Shown piece after piece: positions 1-8,614 of a DNA stretch of 52,878 nt. The DNA comes from a virus, in IMG/VR virus record IMGVR_UViG_3300042099_000057, positions 1 through 52,878 of that record; one strand, written 5' to 3'. Under the pieces are notes generated by a model, which saw only the letters and a list, made by a program, of their open reading frames with translations, was not told where the DNA came from and ran no database searches. How positions within the stretch are numbered: position 1 is the stretch's first letter; every line of letters starts with the position of its first letter. The position numbers and the translations under genes were made by a program.

Positions 1-27
1 GTCTATAAGAGAGTAAAAGGGTTAATT

Positions 28-483
28 ATGATTAAGAATCAATTTCAATACTACTTACTTGTAGTTTCTGTGTTTATTATATTTATTATAACTTTACAGA
101 CTATAACTATGCTGCCTGTTTTATTTATTTTTTTATTAATATGTTACAATGTATATTACTCAACTATAGACAGTAGCCAGGATGAGTATAATGGTACCAT
201 ACCAGACACGTACACCGCAGGTAATCAGTACATGTCAGCTAAAGAGAAGCGAGAGTATCTTAAATCCTCAAAGTGGAAGACACTACAAGATCTTATGTAT
301 ATACTACACGACAGCAAGTGTGAGTGCTGCGGCAACCCAGAATCTTTAGAGGTACACCATAATACTTATGAACGTCTAGGCTCAGAAGATTTATCAGATC
401 TAAACCTAGTATGCCGTGACTGCCATCAGCACATCCATGGTAGGCTAGGTTACGATAGAACAACACAATACCCAATAAAATAA
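28..483 (+). CDS. membrane-anchored HNH endonuclease-like protein
   Basis: Residues 1-45 form two hydrophobic segments, so the protein should sit in the inner membrane. The C-terminal half (about 70-140) is a zinc-stabilised HNH fold: Cys98/Cys101 and Cys129/Cys132 as the two Cys pairs, His110-His111 as the catalytic HH, and the closing HQHIH. The likely activity is metal-dependent DNA nicking or cutting. No intron surrounds it, so it is free-standing rather than an obvious homing endonuclease. The start follows an AAAAGGG ribosome site. The membrane anchor on an HNH domain is unusual; a role at the membrane such as superinfection exclusion is conjecture. Confidence 0.72.
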   Translation: MIKNQFQYYLLVVSVFIIFIITLQTITMLPVLFIFLLICYNVYYSTIDSSQDEYNGTIPDTYTAGNQYMSAKEKREYLKSSKWKTLQDLMYILHDSKCECCGNPESLEVHHNTYERLGSEDLSDLNLVCRDCHQHIHGRLGYDRTTQYPIK

Positions 484-496
484 AAGGAAATATAGA

Positions 497-1084
497 ATGG
501 TTACATTACCACAAGCTATTGAATTAGCAACGAAAGCACATGAGGGGCAATGGAAACGACCTAAATACCTAAGACAAGGCCCAGGTGAATTAATTACAGA
601 TGAACAAATGTCAGATATGATGTATGGTTCCCTAGTAGGAGAATATCTAGCGCTGCCAAACAAGAGTATGCTTACATATTGCACTAATTACAAACAATGG
701 TATACAGTAGAACCTTACATTACTCATCCATTAGCAGTTATGAACATGATGGATACAGAAGAAGAGAAGATAGTAGCTGTATTACATGGCCTATTTAAAT
801 ATACGGAAGCGAAATTATTGCATTCCACTGAATCAGGGTATAGTTTTATCAAAATATATAAAGGTGAAGCCTATATTATATTTGAAAATGCGTATCATGC
901 ACTAAGTTTACTAACTAAGCAGTCAAACCAAACATATCTTGAATATATTAAAGGTATAGCACGTAATAAACTAGCAACTAAAGTGAAAATAGTAAGTATG
1001 TTCCATGATATGGCTTACACAGACTCACAGAAGCAGAAAGATAAACATCTTGAAGCACTACCAATACTTTTAAAAGGATTATAA
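497..1084 (+). CDS. degenerate HD-domain protein, (p)ppGpp hydrolase-like
   Basis: The order of motifs follows the RelA/SpoT (MESH1-type) hydrolase domain: A-x-x-A-H-x-G-Q near residue 15, Y-I-T-H-P near 75 and L-H-x-x-x-x-Y-T near 96, then F-H-D-M near 169. The signature His-Asp at 97-98 reads His-Gly, and the following Glu-Asp reads Lys-Tyr, so the manganese site looks broken. There is also an insert of about 40 residues between the first two motifs. It may bind ppGpp or a related nucleotide without hydrolysing it. Ribosome site AAAAGGAAATAT precedes the start. The family call is moderate; inactivity is inferred from the missing residues. Confidence 0.6.
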   Translation: MVTLPQAIELATKAHEGQWKRPKYLRQGPGELITDEQMSDMMYGSLVGEYLALPNKSMLTYCTNYKQWYTVEPYITHPLAVMNMMDTEEEKIVAVLHGLFKYTEAKLLHSTESGYSFIKIYKGEAYIIFENAYHALSLLTKQSNQTYLEYIKGIARNKLATKVKIVSMFHDMAYTDSQKQKDKHLEALPILLKGL

Positions 1085-1085
1085 A

Positions 1086-1241
1086 ATGGAACCAATTACA
1101 GTAAAAGTCATCAACGGAATATGTACAATTCACTATACCGACCATGTGGAATACATAGGAGAAGTAACTATCGGACAGATGGAAGAATTAATGGCAGACC
1201 TAGAGTCAAAATACTCAGTTTTTTTACAAATTGTTAATTAA
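1086..1241 (+). CDS. hypothetical small protein (51 aa)
   Basis: Short reading frame that starts one base after the upstream stop, with the AAAAGGA at the end of that gene as ribosome site. The product is acidic with alternating hydrophobic residues suggesting a small beta-alpha fold. No family recognised. The coupling to the previous gene supports it as real. Confidence 0.5.
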   Translation: MEPITVKVINGICTIHYTDHVEYIGEVTIGQMEELMADLESKYSVFLQIVN

Positions 1242-1335
1242 TTACGACCCTATGGAACTATAAAGCGTTTATTTTTTTAAAAAGTGCCAATTAAGAAAAA
1301 ACTCTAAACCACCTATAAACAATAAAGGAGCTATT

Positions 1336-1773
1336 ATGGCTAAAACTAAACACACTGACCTTGTAACATATAACGGGCTTTTAGCAATAAGAAGTATAGT
1401 AAAAGACTTTGTAAAGTACACACCAAAAGCCGCTAAAGAGCGTATTCATGCGGAATGTATGGAGAAGTTGCACAGTAAAACGCCTAAACTCTCATTCAAA
1501 GTATGGGAAAAACAAGAATTTCCAGCTTACGTACTTAACCGACTTATTAAAACTAAGTATTCAGAATTTCTTAAAGACTTGCCTTTTGAGGACATAGCTT
1601 TTGTACTAGGCGGAGTAACTAAACAACGAATTCAACAAATAGATGATCAAGCTAAGCGTAAACTACAAAATATATCGTTGAACGACAAAAAGGTTAAGAA
1701 AGCCCTAGATGAATTGAAAGTACTAATCCTACCGGAGCATATTGACGTAGAAGGAGTTAACGATTATGCCTAA
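1336..1773 (+). CDS. sigma-70 region 4-like DNA-binding protein
   Basis: Residues 83-110 (F-E-D-I-A-x-x-L-G ... R-I-Q-Q-I-x-x-Q-A-x-R-K-L) match the helix-turn-helix of sigma region 4, the part that reads the -35 element. No region 2 is visible, so this is not a complete sigma factor. It could redirect or block host RNA polymerase, or be a simple regulator. It is preceded by a 94-base gap and the strong site AAAGGAG, so it may head a transcript. The last codons overlap the next gene by 8 bases. Fold similarity is seen; the role is inferred. Confidence 0.6.
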   Translation: MAKTKHTDLVTYNGLLAIRSIVKDFVKYTPKAAKERIHAECMEKLHSKTPKLSFKVWEKQEFPAYVLNRLIKTKYSEFLKDLPFEDIAFVLGGVTKQRIQQIDDQAKRKLQNISLNDKKVKKALDELKVLILPEHIDVEGVNDYA

Positions 1774-2134
1774 TTTAAAAATAATAAATAATATCATAAA
1801 TGACTATGAGACAGAAATTAAGTACATAGCTAATGCCAGACGGCCATTTGCGGATATGTCACATAATTCAAACTACCAAATAGCCGCTGAAGGCCAAGCT
1901 TATGTAGATGAACTTGACCAACTAACTAAAAGACTAAAAGAAAACCTAGCAGTATTAAAACGCAGACGTGTTGACGCAACTATCGAACCTAATCGTGATG
2001 AGGGCAGTGCAGAAGTTATGGCAACTGTATTCAGTAAATCAGCTACGGCTATGAGTACAGAAATAAACCAAGTAGTAAGAAAACTTAAACACCCAGAGAT
2101 AATCAAACCATTGAGAATATATCTCAGAGAATAA
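1766..2134 (+). CDS. hypothetical protein, helical
   Basis: Charged, mainly helical 122-residue protein; residues 40-70 could form a coiled coil. No recognised family. It overlaps the sigma-like gene by 8 bases, so it is translated from the same message. Confidence 0.55.
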   Translation: MPNLKIINNIINDYETEIKYIANARRPFADMSHNSNYQIAAEGQAYVDELDQLTKRLKENLAVLKRRRVDATIEPNRDEGSAEVMATVFSKSATAMSTEINQVVRKLKHPEIIKPLRIYLRE

Positions 2135-2145
2135 AAGGATAACTA

Positions 2146-2412
2146 ATGTCAATAATAGCTAAATATACGGAGCAACTCGTACATGACATTAGTTGTCTAG
2201 AGACTAAAAACGAAGGTTTAGAGAGGGAAAATCAACAACTAAAACGTCAACTTGCTCAGTCTAAATCTTCAGAAACAATGTACTACGAGAGTTGTAAAGA
2301 TCATAACAAAAAGAATAAAGAACTAATGGACTTTATAGCGACACTGCTATATAATGTAGGAACTCCTGTTAAACAGGAAATACTAAAATACCAACAAATA
2401 AAGGATATGTAA
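2146..2412 (+). CDS. hypothetical coiled-coil protein
   Basis: Residues 10-40 are a clear heptad-type coiled coil rich in Glu, Lys and Gln with regular Leu. No family recognised. It is preceded by the junction AAAGGATAACTAATG that recurs in this genome, and its stop overlaps the next start by one base (TAATG). Confidence 0.55.
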   Translation: MSIIAKYTEQLVHDISCLETKNEGLERENQQLKRQLAQSKSSETMYYESCKDHNKKNKELMDFIATLLYNVGTPVKQEILKYQQIKDM

Positions 2413-4901
2413 TGAAACATTTATTGAAACTATTAGCACTTAGTGCTTTATTAGCTACATCATCTTACGCAGCAGTAGCAAATATGAGTATATCAACTAC
2501 AGAATCAAGTATCAAAATTGACACATCTGGTTCAGTAGGCTCTACTACTATATACGTATGGAAGAATGGTAGATACTTTACTAAATTAACTGGTACAGAC
2601 TATTTACCGCTAGTTGATGCAACTTATAAGTTTCTTATGGTAGCTAAAGATAGCGACGGTAAAAAATATAAACTAGTAAAGAAAACAGTATCAGCTTCAG
2701 GAGCTGAAGAAGTTGTAAACGCTAAACCTACACTAGTTCTAACAGCAACAACTAGTGGTCAATCTGTAACAGTAGACTCATCACAATCTACAGACAGTGA
2801 CGGTACTATTGTACAACACAGAGGTTTCTTGTATAAGAATGGTAGATACTTTAAAGTACTTAATTCATCTAAAGAAACTATTGATGACCTTCCTGTAGCA
2901 GACTACAAAATCCTTTTCTATGTAATGGATGATAAAGGTGATAGATCTGCATACGGTAAAGAAGAATTCACTATCAAAGAAATTCCAGTAGTTGCTCCAG
3001 TTAGAATAGTAGGAACACCTGATTACACTCTAGGAACTCCTGGAACTAAAGACCTTAATCCAATCACAGCAGAATATAAAGCTGGAAACTTCTTAGAAAA
3101 AGTTAACGCTGCAGCTGCTTATGAGCAAGGTTGGACAGGGGCAGGTGTTAAAGTAGCTGTATTAGATACAGGTATTGATGCTGATCACAGTGATCTTGCT
3201 GATAACATCAAAGGTACATTTACTATGTATAGCGATTCAGGTGAAGATCTTCATGGACATGGTACGCACGTAGCAGGTATTATCGCAGCAACTAAGGATG
3301 ACGAAGGTATGCACGGTGTTGCTTACAATGCTGATATTATTAGTATCAAAGTACTAAGCAATTCAGGAAGTGGTTCATTAAGTACTATCACTGCAGGTAT
3401 TAAACTTGCAGCTGAACAAGACGCTAAAGTTGCTAACTTATCACTAGGTACAACTTATTGGAGTCCATCATACTACGCTAGTAGTGTAGAGGATATTAGA
3501 ACAGCTTTAAAAGCTGACACATCATTAATATTTGCAGCAGGTAATAATTCTGGTCAATGTAAGGATATGGGATATACTTCAACAGGTAAATGTAATTACC
3601 CAGCAGCTCTTCCGGCTTTCGAGGATTATGCTGATATGGTTGATGGGACATATGACGGAGCATTTATTGCAGTTGGATCAATTAGTGATTCATATAACTT
3701 TAATTACACTTCTGGGAACGGAGTTAACAAATCAACAGATGACACTCTTGCGTATTATTCTAACGCTGCAGGTATAACTAAAGACTGGTACATAGTAGCT
3801 CCAGGTGGAGATTTATTCACAGCATCTGGATCTGACGGTATGATTATGTCAACTAAATCATCTGACAGTGCGGATAGAATATACGATGAGGGTGACTACA
3901 ATTATATGCAGGGTACATCTATGGCAGCTCCAGTTGTTACAGGTGCTTTTGCTTTATTAGCTGAGAAATTCCCTTACCTAGTAGGTAGAGAAATCAGAGA
4001 CATTATGTTTGCTACAACTACTGACTTAGGTGAGGAAGGTGTTGATGATATTTATGGACATGGTCTATTAAATATTGAAAAAGCTATGCAACCAGTAGGT
4101 ACTATAAACATTCCTACAGGTGGATACATTACTTCTACAGCACCTAAATTCGATTCAAGCAAGACTCAGATTACATCTAGTTCTGCATTTGGATCAGCAC
4201 TTAGTATATCAGCACTGTCTAGCACATTAATTCTTGATGATTTCAACAGAGGTTATACTCTTGACATGACATCACAAGTAGCTAACACAGGATATGCATT
4301 TGATGCAGATTCTTACCAGCAAATGGAATTCTCTAACAGTATTATTATTGGATTAGACGAAGCATCACAATCAGCATCTATTGGTACTAGTATCAAGGGA
4401 TTCAAATTCATGTATGCTCAATCTAATGACTTATTCGGTACTACAGGTGAGGGTGCTATGAGCATCTCAGGTAAAACTCAGTATTTAACTATAGATACTC
4501 CAACTTACAACGGACTTACTGCATCAGTAACTTATGGTACAGCAGATGGACAAGTAGGTGGAATGTTTACAGATATTACTGCAGTTACAGGTATGGCAGC
4601 TAAACTAACTTATGTTTCAACTAACTTTAACGGTGGTATTAAACTACCTATGAGAGTTGATTCAGGATCAGTTACTTCAGTTGTACCAACTTCAAGAGCT
4701 ATGGATGGATCAATATCTAATTCAACTCAATCAACTTCACTAGCTCCTGCAGGTCAGGAAGTTAGTGTTTATGCAAATTATAACCACAGGTTAACTGATA
4801 ACTCTTCTCTAGAATTTACAGCAGACTACACTCAAGATCAAATGAATATTTCTGGAATGGATTCTAGTAGATTATCATTTAACCACATTACTAAATTTTA
4901 G
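2412..4901 (+). CDS. exported subtilisin-family (S8) serine protease, autotransporter-like
   Basis: Residues 1-20 are a signal peptide with likely cleavage after S-Y-A. Two Ig/PKD-like repeats follow (about 21-90 and 100-190), each carrying the same K-N-G-R-Y-F strand. The S8 catalytic domain (about 225-560) has all three catalytic residues in context: Asp252 (V-L-D-T-G-I-D), His283 (G-H-G-T-H-V-A-G) and Ser503 (G-T-S-M-A-A-P). The remaining 250 residues alternate polar and hydrophobic strands and end in Phe, as an outer-membrane barrel does. The layout resembles autotransporter proteases that cut surface or secreted proteins. It is by far the largest gene in this accessory block. A phage copy suggests alteration of the host surface or digestion of competitors, which is inference. 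Confidence 0.88.
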   Translation: MKHLLKLLALSALLATSSYAAVANMSISTTESSIKIDTSGSVGSTTIYVWKNGRYFTKLTGTDYLPLVDATYKFLMVAKDSDGKKYKLVKKTVSASGAEEVVNAKPTLVLTATTSGQSVTVDSSQSTDSDGTIVQHRGFLYKNGRYFKVLNSSKETIDDLPVADYKILFYVMDDKGDRSAYGKEEFTIKEIPVVAPVRIVGTPDYTLGTPGTKDLNPITAEYKAGNFLEKVNAAAAYEQGWTGAGVKVAVLDTGIDADHSDLADNIKGTFTMYSDSGEDLHGHGTHVAGIIAATKDDEGMHGVAYNADIISIKVLSNSGSGSLSTITAGIKLAAEQDAKVANLSLGTTYWSPSYYASSVEDIRTALKADTSLIFAAGNNSGQCKDMGYTSTGKCNYPAALPAFEDYADMVDGTYDGAFIAVGSISDSYNFNYTSGNGVNKSTDDTLAYYSNAAGITKDWYIVAPGGDLFTASGSDGMIMSTKSSDSADRIYDEGDYNYMQGTSMAAPVVTGAFALLAEKFPYLVGREIRDIMFATTTDLGEEGVDDIYGHGLLNIEKAMQPVGTINIPTGGYITSTAPKFDSSKTQITSSSAFGSALSISALSSTLILDDFNRGYTLDMTSQVANTGYAFDADSYQQMEFSNSIIIGLDEASQSASIGTSIKGFKFMYAQSNDLFGTTGEGAMSISGKTQYLTIDTPTYNGLTASVTYGTADGQVGGMFTDITAVTGMAAKLTYVSTNFNGGIKLPMRVDSGSVTSVVPTSRAMDGSISNSTQSTSLAPAGQEVSVYANYNHRLTDNSSLEFTADYTQDQMNISGMDSSRLSFNHITKF

Positions 4902-4911
4902 TAACTATATC

Positions 4912-4953
4912 GTGCTCACATAATCCCTCTGAAACTTAGATTATTGTGGGCAC
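4912..4953 (+). terminator. stem-loop after the subtilase gene
   Basis: GTGCTCACATAATC pairs with GATTATTGTGGGCAC across a 13-base loop, with one mismatch and one bulge. It sits 10 bases after the protease stop. No run of T follows, so termination is uncertain; it may instead stabilise the 3' end of the message or mark a processing site. Confidence 0.45.
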
Positions 4954-4979
4954 TATTATACTTACACAAAGGAATCAAA

Positions 4980-5111
4980 ATGGAACATTACATAGATTTT
5001 ATCGGACTACTAGCATGCGGAATATTATTACTCATAGCTATTAAACTAATGGGTAAAGAACAGGCTAGAATTGATAAAGAAAGCGATTCAGGCTGGATTG
5101 ACATAAAATAA
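4980..5111 (+). CDS. hypothetical single-pass membrane protein (43 aa)
   Basis: Residues 5-24 form one transmembrane helix; the tail is short and charged. Ribosome site AAAGGAATC precedes the start. No family recognised. Confidence 0.5.
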   Translation: MEHYIDFIGLLACGILLLIAIKLMGKEQARIDKESDSGWIDIK

Positions 5112-5125
5112 TTAAAGGATAACAC

Positions 5126-5776
5126 ATGAATTGCACAGAAGACCAAATCAGAGACAGAAAAGTACTTATTGAATCTTGGAAATCCATTAAGAAGATTACA
5201 ACCAAAACCACCTATGGAGGGAGAACGTACTCAGACAATACTCCAACGTTTAGCCGTGAAATGAAACAACTATGTAACTCTGTTGTTAAACTAGACGCTG
5301 ATAGTACTTATGACAATTTCAAAATAGACCCATGGATGGTAGAAGCTATTGTATGCGATGACACACAGCTCGAAGAACCTAGTAAGTATGAGATAGAATA
5401 TGAGGCTGGAAGTACGAACCTTATAGGTAGTTATAGGACTAGGCAGGTAAATTCAGGAACAGACGAGGACCTCCTTAATACTGGTAGATACAGGAGTACT
5501 GAAAAGTTTACTAATGAACATTCCAAGACTCAAAATGAGATGATGAGATTAGGTGCTCTAATAGAAGCAGTAACTATTGAGATGAACATGGAAGATTGGG
5601 TAGCTGATTGGAATGATGATAATCAATCTAAGTACTATATTGATTGTGATTGCAAAGGTAATAGGTATTACTCGGATTGCTGGTGGACTTTAAAAACTAC
5701 AGGAGTAATCTATGTGCCTAAAAAAGTATCTGAAAGAGTATGTGAAATACTAAATAACAAAGAATATGAACTGTAA
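5126..5776 (+). CDS. hypothetical protein, acidic, Cys- and Trp-rich C terminus
   Basis: A 216-residue soluble protein. The C-terminal 60 residues hold three closely spaced Cys (C-D-C ... D-C-W-W), which could bind metal. No family recognised. The start follows TTAAAGGATAACAC. It is the first of three closely spaced genes of unknown function. Confidence 0.6.
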   Translation: MNCTEDQIRDRKVLIESWKSIKKITTKTTYGGRTYSDNTPTFSREMKQLCNSVVKLDADSTYDNFKIDPWMVEAIVCDDTQLEEPSKYEIEYEAGSTNLIGSYRTRQVNSGTDEDLLNTGRYRSTEKFTNEHSKTQNEMMRLGALIEAVTIEMNMEDWVADWNDDNQSKYYIDCDCKGNRYYSDCWWTLKTTGVIYVPKKVSERVCEILNNKEYEL

Positions 5777-5785
5777 GGACAAAGA

Positions 5786-6013
5786 ATGACTATTACGCAG
5801 GAAACTGTAGACAATACAATTGCAGGACTTGAAGCTAAAAGTGATGACACGCTTGTACACATTTTCAAGTGCTGTTCTTCGCTAGAGAAAACAGCTGACA
5901 AGAAGTTAGTTGATCCATTAGTATCGGCTATTAACCAAGAACGTAAACGTCGTGGTACAGCTAGAACTGTAACATCACGAGTATCAACAGTATCACTTAA
6001 TGAAGAGGAATAA
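5786..6013 (+). CDS. hypothetical protein (75 aa)
   Basis: Small, mainly helical protein with a basic stretch (E-R-K-R-R-G) near residue 55. No family recognised. Ribosome site AAGGACAAAG lies in the gap after the previous stop. Confidence 0.5.
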   Translation: MTITQETVDNTIAGLEAKSDDTLVHIFKCCSSLEKTADKKLVDPLVSAINQERKRRGTARTVTSRVSTVSLNEEE

Positions 6014-6015
6014 CT

Positions 6016-6147
6016 ATGGACCACATATCAGTCGAAGAGCTATCAATATGGCTTAATCAGCAAATCGCACAAGCTTCAACTTACCCGGAGAAATGCGCAT
6101 TTACGAAAGTTCTTAATAAACTCACAACTACACCAAAGGAAATATAA
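6016..6147 (+). CDS. hypothetical small protein (43 aa)
   Basis: Begins 3 bases after the upstream stop, and its stop TAA shares its last base with the next ATG. Its C-terminal K-E-I is encoded by the ribosome site AAAGGAAATA of the following gene, the same overlap used elsewhere in this genome. No family recognised. Confidence 0.45.
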   Translation: MDHISVEELSIWLNQQIAQASTYPEKCAFTKVLNKLTTTPKEI

Positions 6148-6797
6148 TGAAACAATATACAATAACTGAACAAATAGCACAACTAGTAGACGAATACTCG
6201 ACTTTTCCACTTAATAAGAAAGGTAAAAGAATAGCGCCAGATTCTTTTAAAATAAAAACAGTTAAATTATGCAAAGTATCTAAAATACCATACAAAACTT
6301 TTAGTAAGAAGTTTAATTTAGCTATCGGTACAATTGATACTTGGGCTCGTAAACTAAAAGAATCTGGCGGCATAGAGGCAGCTGGGTTTATCCATGGTAG
6401 ACAAGTTAGAATGTGCTTGGCTACTAAGTGTAATGCTGTTAGAAGACATGTAGAGCACGGAGAACTTCAATCAGGTATAGCTAAAGATCTAAACGTTAAT
6501 GCTAAAACCCTAAGTGGATGGGTTACTAAATATAGGCATACTTATAAACAATACGTTGATGCGCCTACAGGTATTCCATATATTGCTTCGAAACAGGTAA
6601 TCGGTACTAAGAACATCCATGATGTGCAAAAGGTACTTAATAAACAAGCTAAAGCTATTAATGACTTAGTATCTACTAAGGGTATTCAGTTATCAACTAC
6701 AGTACTAGATGAGTTAAACAAAACTAGTTCTGCAATTAATGATGAACTAAAAGACATTGAAATGTACAATAAAGTGAAATCTAAATACAAGATATAA
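6147..6797 (+). CDS. double helix-turn-helix DNA-binding protein
   Basis: Two transposase-type helix-turn-helix units can be seen, at about residues 40-75 (K-F-N-L-A-I-G-T-I-D-T-W) and 100-135 (D-L-N-V-N-A-K-T-L-S-G-W). No transposase catalytic domain follows; the C-terminal third is helical and lysine-rich. A transcription regulator or DNA-organising protein is the simplest reading. It is coupled by a one-base overlap to the small gene upstream and leads directly into the TelA-like gene. Confidence 0.55.
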   Translation: MKQYTITEQIAQLVDEYSTFPLNKKGKRIAPDSFKIKTVKLCKVSKIPYKTFSKKFNLAIGTIDTWARKLKESGGIEAAGFIHGRQVRMCLATKCNAVRRHVEHGELQSGIAKDLNVNAKTLSGWVTKYRHTYKQYVDAPTGIPYIASKQVIGTKNIHDVQKVLNKQAKAINDLVSTKGIQLSTTVLDELNKTSSAINDELKDIEMYNKVKSKYKI

Positions 6798-6807
6798 AGG
6801 AGATACA

Positions 6808-7851
6808 ATGTCACTATACGACGGAGATCCTGTAGAAATTGAAATAATTGACACAGATGACTCTTCACAACCTGTTGAATCGCTTGAAGAACTAATGTCT
6901 TCATATAATTCTACAAAGAAACAGGCGTCTACTAAGGTTGAGTCGTTAGCTGGAAACTTTACTTTAAGTGGTATGGACTCTATTAATGATAAAATATCAG
7001 AAACTATGCAAACAGTTAACGCTTTTGTTAATAATGGAAAAGTACCTTCGACAGTATCTAAAGTATCATCTCGAGCTATTTCACTTATTGACCCAAACAA
7101 TAAATGGGCAGGTAAGTGGCTTAACAACGCTAAAGAAAACTTAGATGAAGAGAAACTAAAAGAGAAATCTATATCTAAAATTGTTGATGAATTAATTGGC
7201 CATATTGAGACTAAACGTGAGGAAGTATTAGGTTTTATTGAAATAGCGGCATCAGTTAAACAAGACATGGTAGAATCTGTATCAAGCTATGAGAGTTTAC
7301 TAGTTAAAGCAGAAGCAGTATTAGCTAACGCTAAAGACTTATCTCGAGAACACTTTGATGCTCAGTTACTTATTTCTCAACTAACTGTAACTATTGAAGG
7401 TATCAAATCCGATATAGAATCTCAAGTAAATCCCCTTATTACAGGAGCAAGTATATCTGTTAAACAAATTGGAGCTATCTTACCTACTATTGAGAATGAG
7501 CTTAAGTACAAAACAGGATTCAAAGCATTCCAACAACAACTAGCAGATCTAAATGGGATGGTCCAAGCAACTACAGCATTAGCTTCAGAGGCTGGAGACA
7601 TTATACGTGTAGATATCAATGAAACTATATATGAGTCACTAGAAATGATAGGTGAAACTGGACTAGACACTGACAGGCTTAAGCGTATTCATTCGGATGA
7701 AGCTAGACATCGTCAACGTTTAGACACTGTTATGCAGAAAACTAAGGACAAAATGGACAAGAAGTTTGTAGATGTACAACAACTAAAGATCCAATTAGAC
7801 CAAAGTAGAGAAGACAGAACTAACCTTTTAATTGAAAACTACGCTAAGTAG
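6808..7851 (+). CDS. TelA-like (toxic anion resistance family) protein
   Basis: A long helical protein of 347 residues. The part from about 140 on follows the TelA/KlaA pattern: repeated coiled-coil segments, a P-x-I-E-N-E-L segment, an alanine-rich A-L-A-S-E-A block, then G-L-D-T-D-R-L-K before a final charged coiled coil. TelA proteins are linked to tellurite and cell-envelope stress resistance, with unclear mechanism. The acidic N terminus (1-45) is not part of that family. The following two genes look co-transcribed, and the 182-aa product nearby is also coiled coil, so a partner complex is possible. Recognition is by pattern only. Confidence 0.5.
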   Translation: MSLYDGDPVEIEIIDTDDSSQPVESLEELMSSYNSTKKQASTKVESLAGNFTLSGMDSINDKISETMQTVNAFVNNGKVPSTVSKVSSRAISLIDPNNKWAGKWLNNAKENLDEEKLKEKSISKIVDELIGHIETKREEVLGFIEIAASVKQDMVESVSSYESLLVKAEAVLANAKDLSREHFDAQLLISQLTVTIEGIKSDIESQVNPLITGASISVKQIGAILPTIENELKYKTGFKAFQQQLADLNGMVQATTALASEAGDIIRVDINETIYESLEMIGETGLDTDRLKRIHSDEARHRQRLDTVMQKTKDKMDKKFVDVQQLKIQLDQSREDRTNLLIENYAK

Positions 7852-7859
7852 GAGTATTT

Positions 7860-8069
7860 ATGCTTGACCAAAAAATTGAATTTATCAGAAGTACCACTTC
7901 TGATACTCAATCTGAAAAACTATCAAAAGCGCTATCCTCTTACAATAAAAAAGGCTACAGACTTGTAATGCAGTCTAATGCTATAGCTGCAGATAGCCGC
8001 TATAACTACTACACCTCTCAATTAGTATTTGAAAAAATACAACCACAACAACCAAAGGAAATAACATGA
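7860..8069 (+). CDS. hypothetical protein, DUF4177-like pattern
   Basis: Residues 20-50 (L-S-S-Y-N-K-K-G-Y-R-L-V) resemble the small beta-alpha DUF4177 proteins that end in a strand of the type L-V-F-E-K. It lies between the TelA-like gene and a coiled-coil gene and overlaps the latter by 4 bases. The family call is weak. Confidence 0.45.
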   Translation: MLDQKIEFIRSTTSDTQSEKLSKALSSYNKKGYRLVMQSNAIAADSRYNYYTSQLVFEKIQPQQPKEIT

Positions 8070-8614
8070 AATCAATCTTAGAAATGGACAAGGACGAAAT
8101 CACTAACCTAGTATCATTTACTGGTTCCGGGGAATCAAGTTACATATTCTACTATTCAAACATTAAGTACTTCTCAGGTACTCAAATGATGTATAACGGG
8201 GAGTTAATCAATATCAAAACAGCAGAGTCTTTAGAGGAATTACTAGCTGGTAAAGCTAACTACGAACTATACGTACTACAAGCTGGGTCAAATAACCTTG
8301 AAACTATTATTGCTTCTAGAGTGAATGAAATCTTATCGTCGTATGTACAGAACAAGATGAATGATACGGAACAGGCATTCTCTGAAACTACATCTGAATT
8401 AGCTAAGGATATGAAAGAACTTATCACCGCTTTTAACAACGACTTAGGTGAATTTGCTAATACTAACGCTAAACTGTCTGAATTTTCTGATAAAGCACAG
8501 AAGTTAAACGGAAAGCTATCTTCAGCTATCAAGGATATTGATACTAACCAACTTGAACCTGTTAAACAAGAGTTCGATAAAACAGTACAAAAACTTAAAT
8601 CACTATTTAACTAG
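8066..8614 (+). CDS. hypothetical coiled-coil protein
   Basis: Residues 1-90 look like a compact mixed fold; 95-182 are a long amphipathic coiled coil with repeating Ala, Leu and Lys. It overlaps the preceding gene by 4 bases and shares the coiled-coil character of the TelA-like protein, so a shared complex is plausible. No family recognised. Confidence 0.55.
   Translation: MKSILEMDKDEITNLVSFTGSGESSYIFYYSNIKYFSGTQMMYNGELINIKTAESLEELLAGKANYELYVLQAGSNNLETIIASRVNEILSSYVQNKMNDTEQAFSETTSELAKDMKELITAFNNDLGEFANTNAKLSEFSDKAQKLNGKLSSAIKDIDTNQLEPVKQEFDKTVQKLKSLFN

Noticed and set aside
1242-1335. Promoter in the gap before the sigma-like gene
   Set aside because: The gap is AT-rich with a T run, but no convincing -10/-35 pair or match to the recurring motif was found.
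1900-2106. Minus-strand frames across the window such as this one
   Set aside because: All are antisense shadows of well-supported plus-strand genes with no ribosome sites.
6147-6797. Transposase or insertion sequence
   Set aside because: Two helix-turn-helix units are seen but no catalytic domain, terminal repeats or target duplication.
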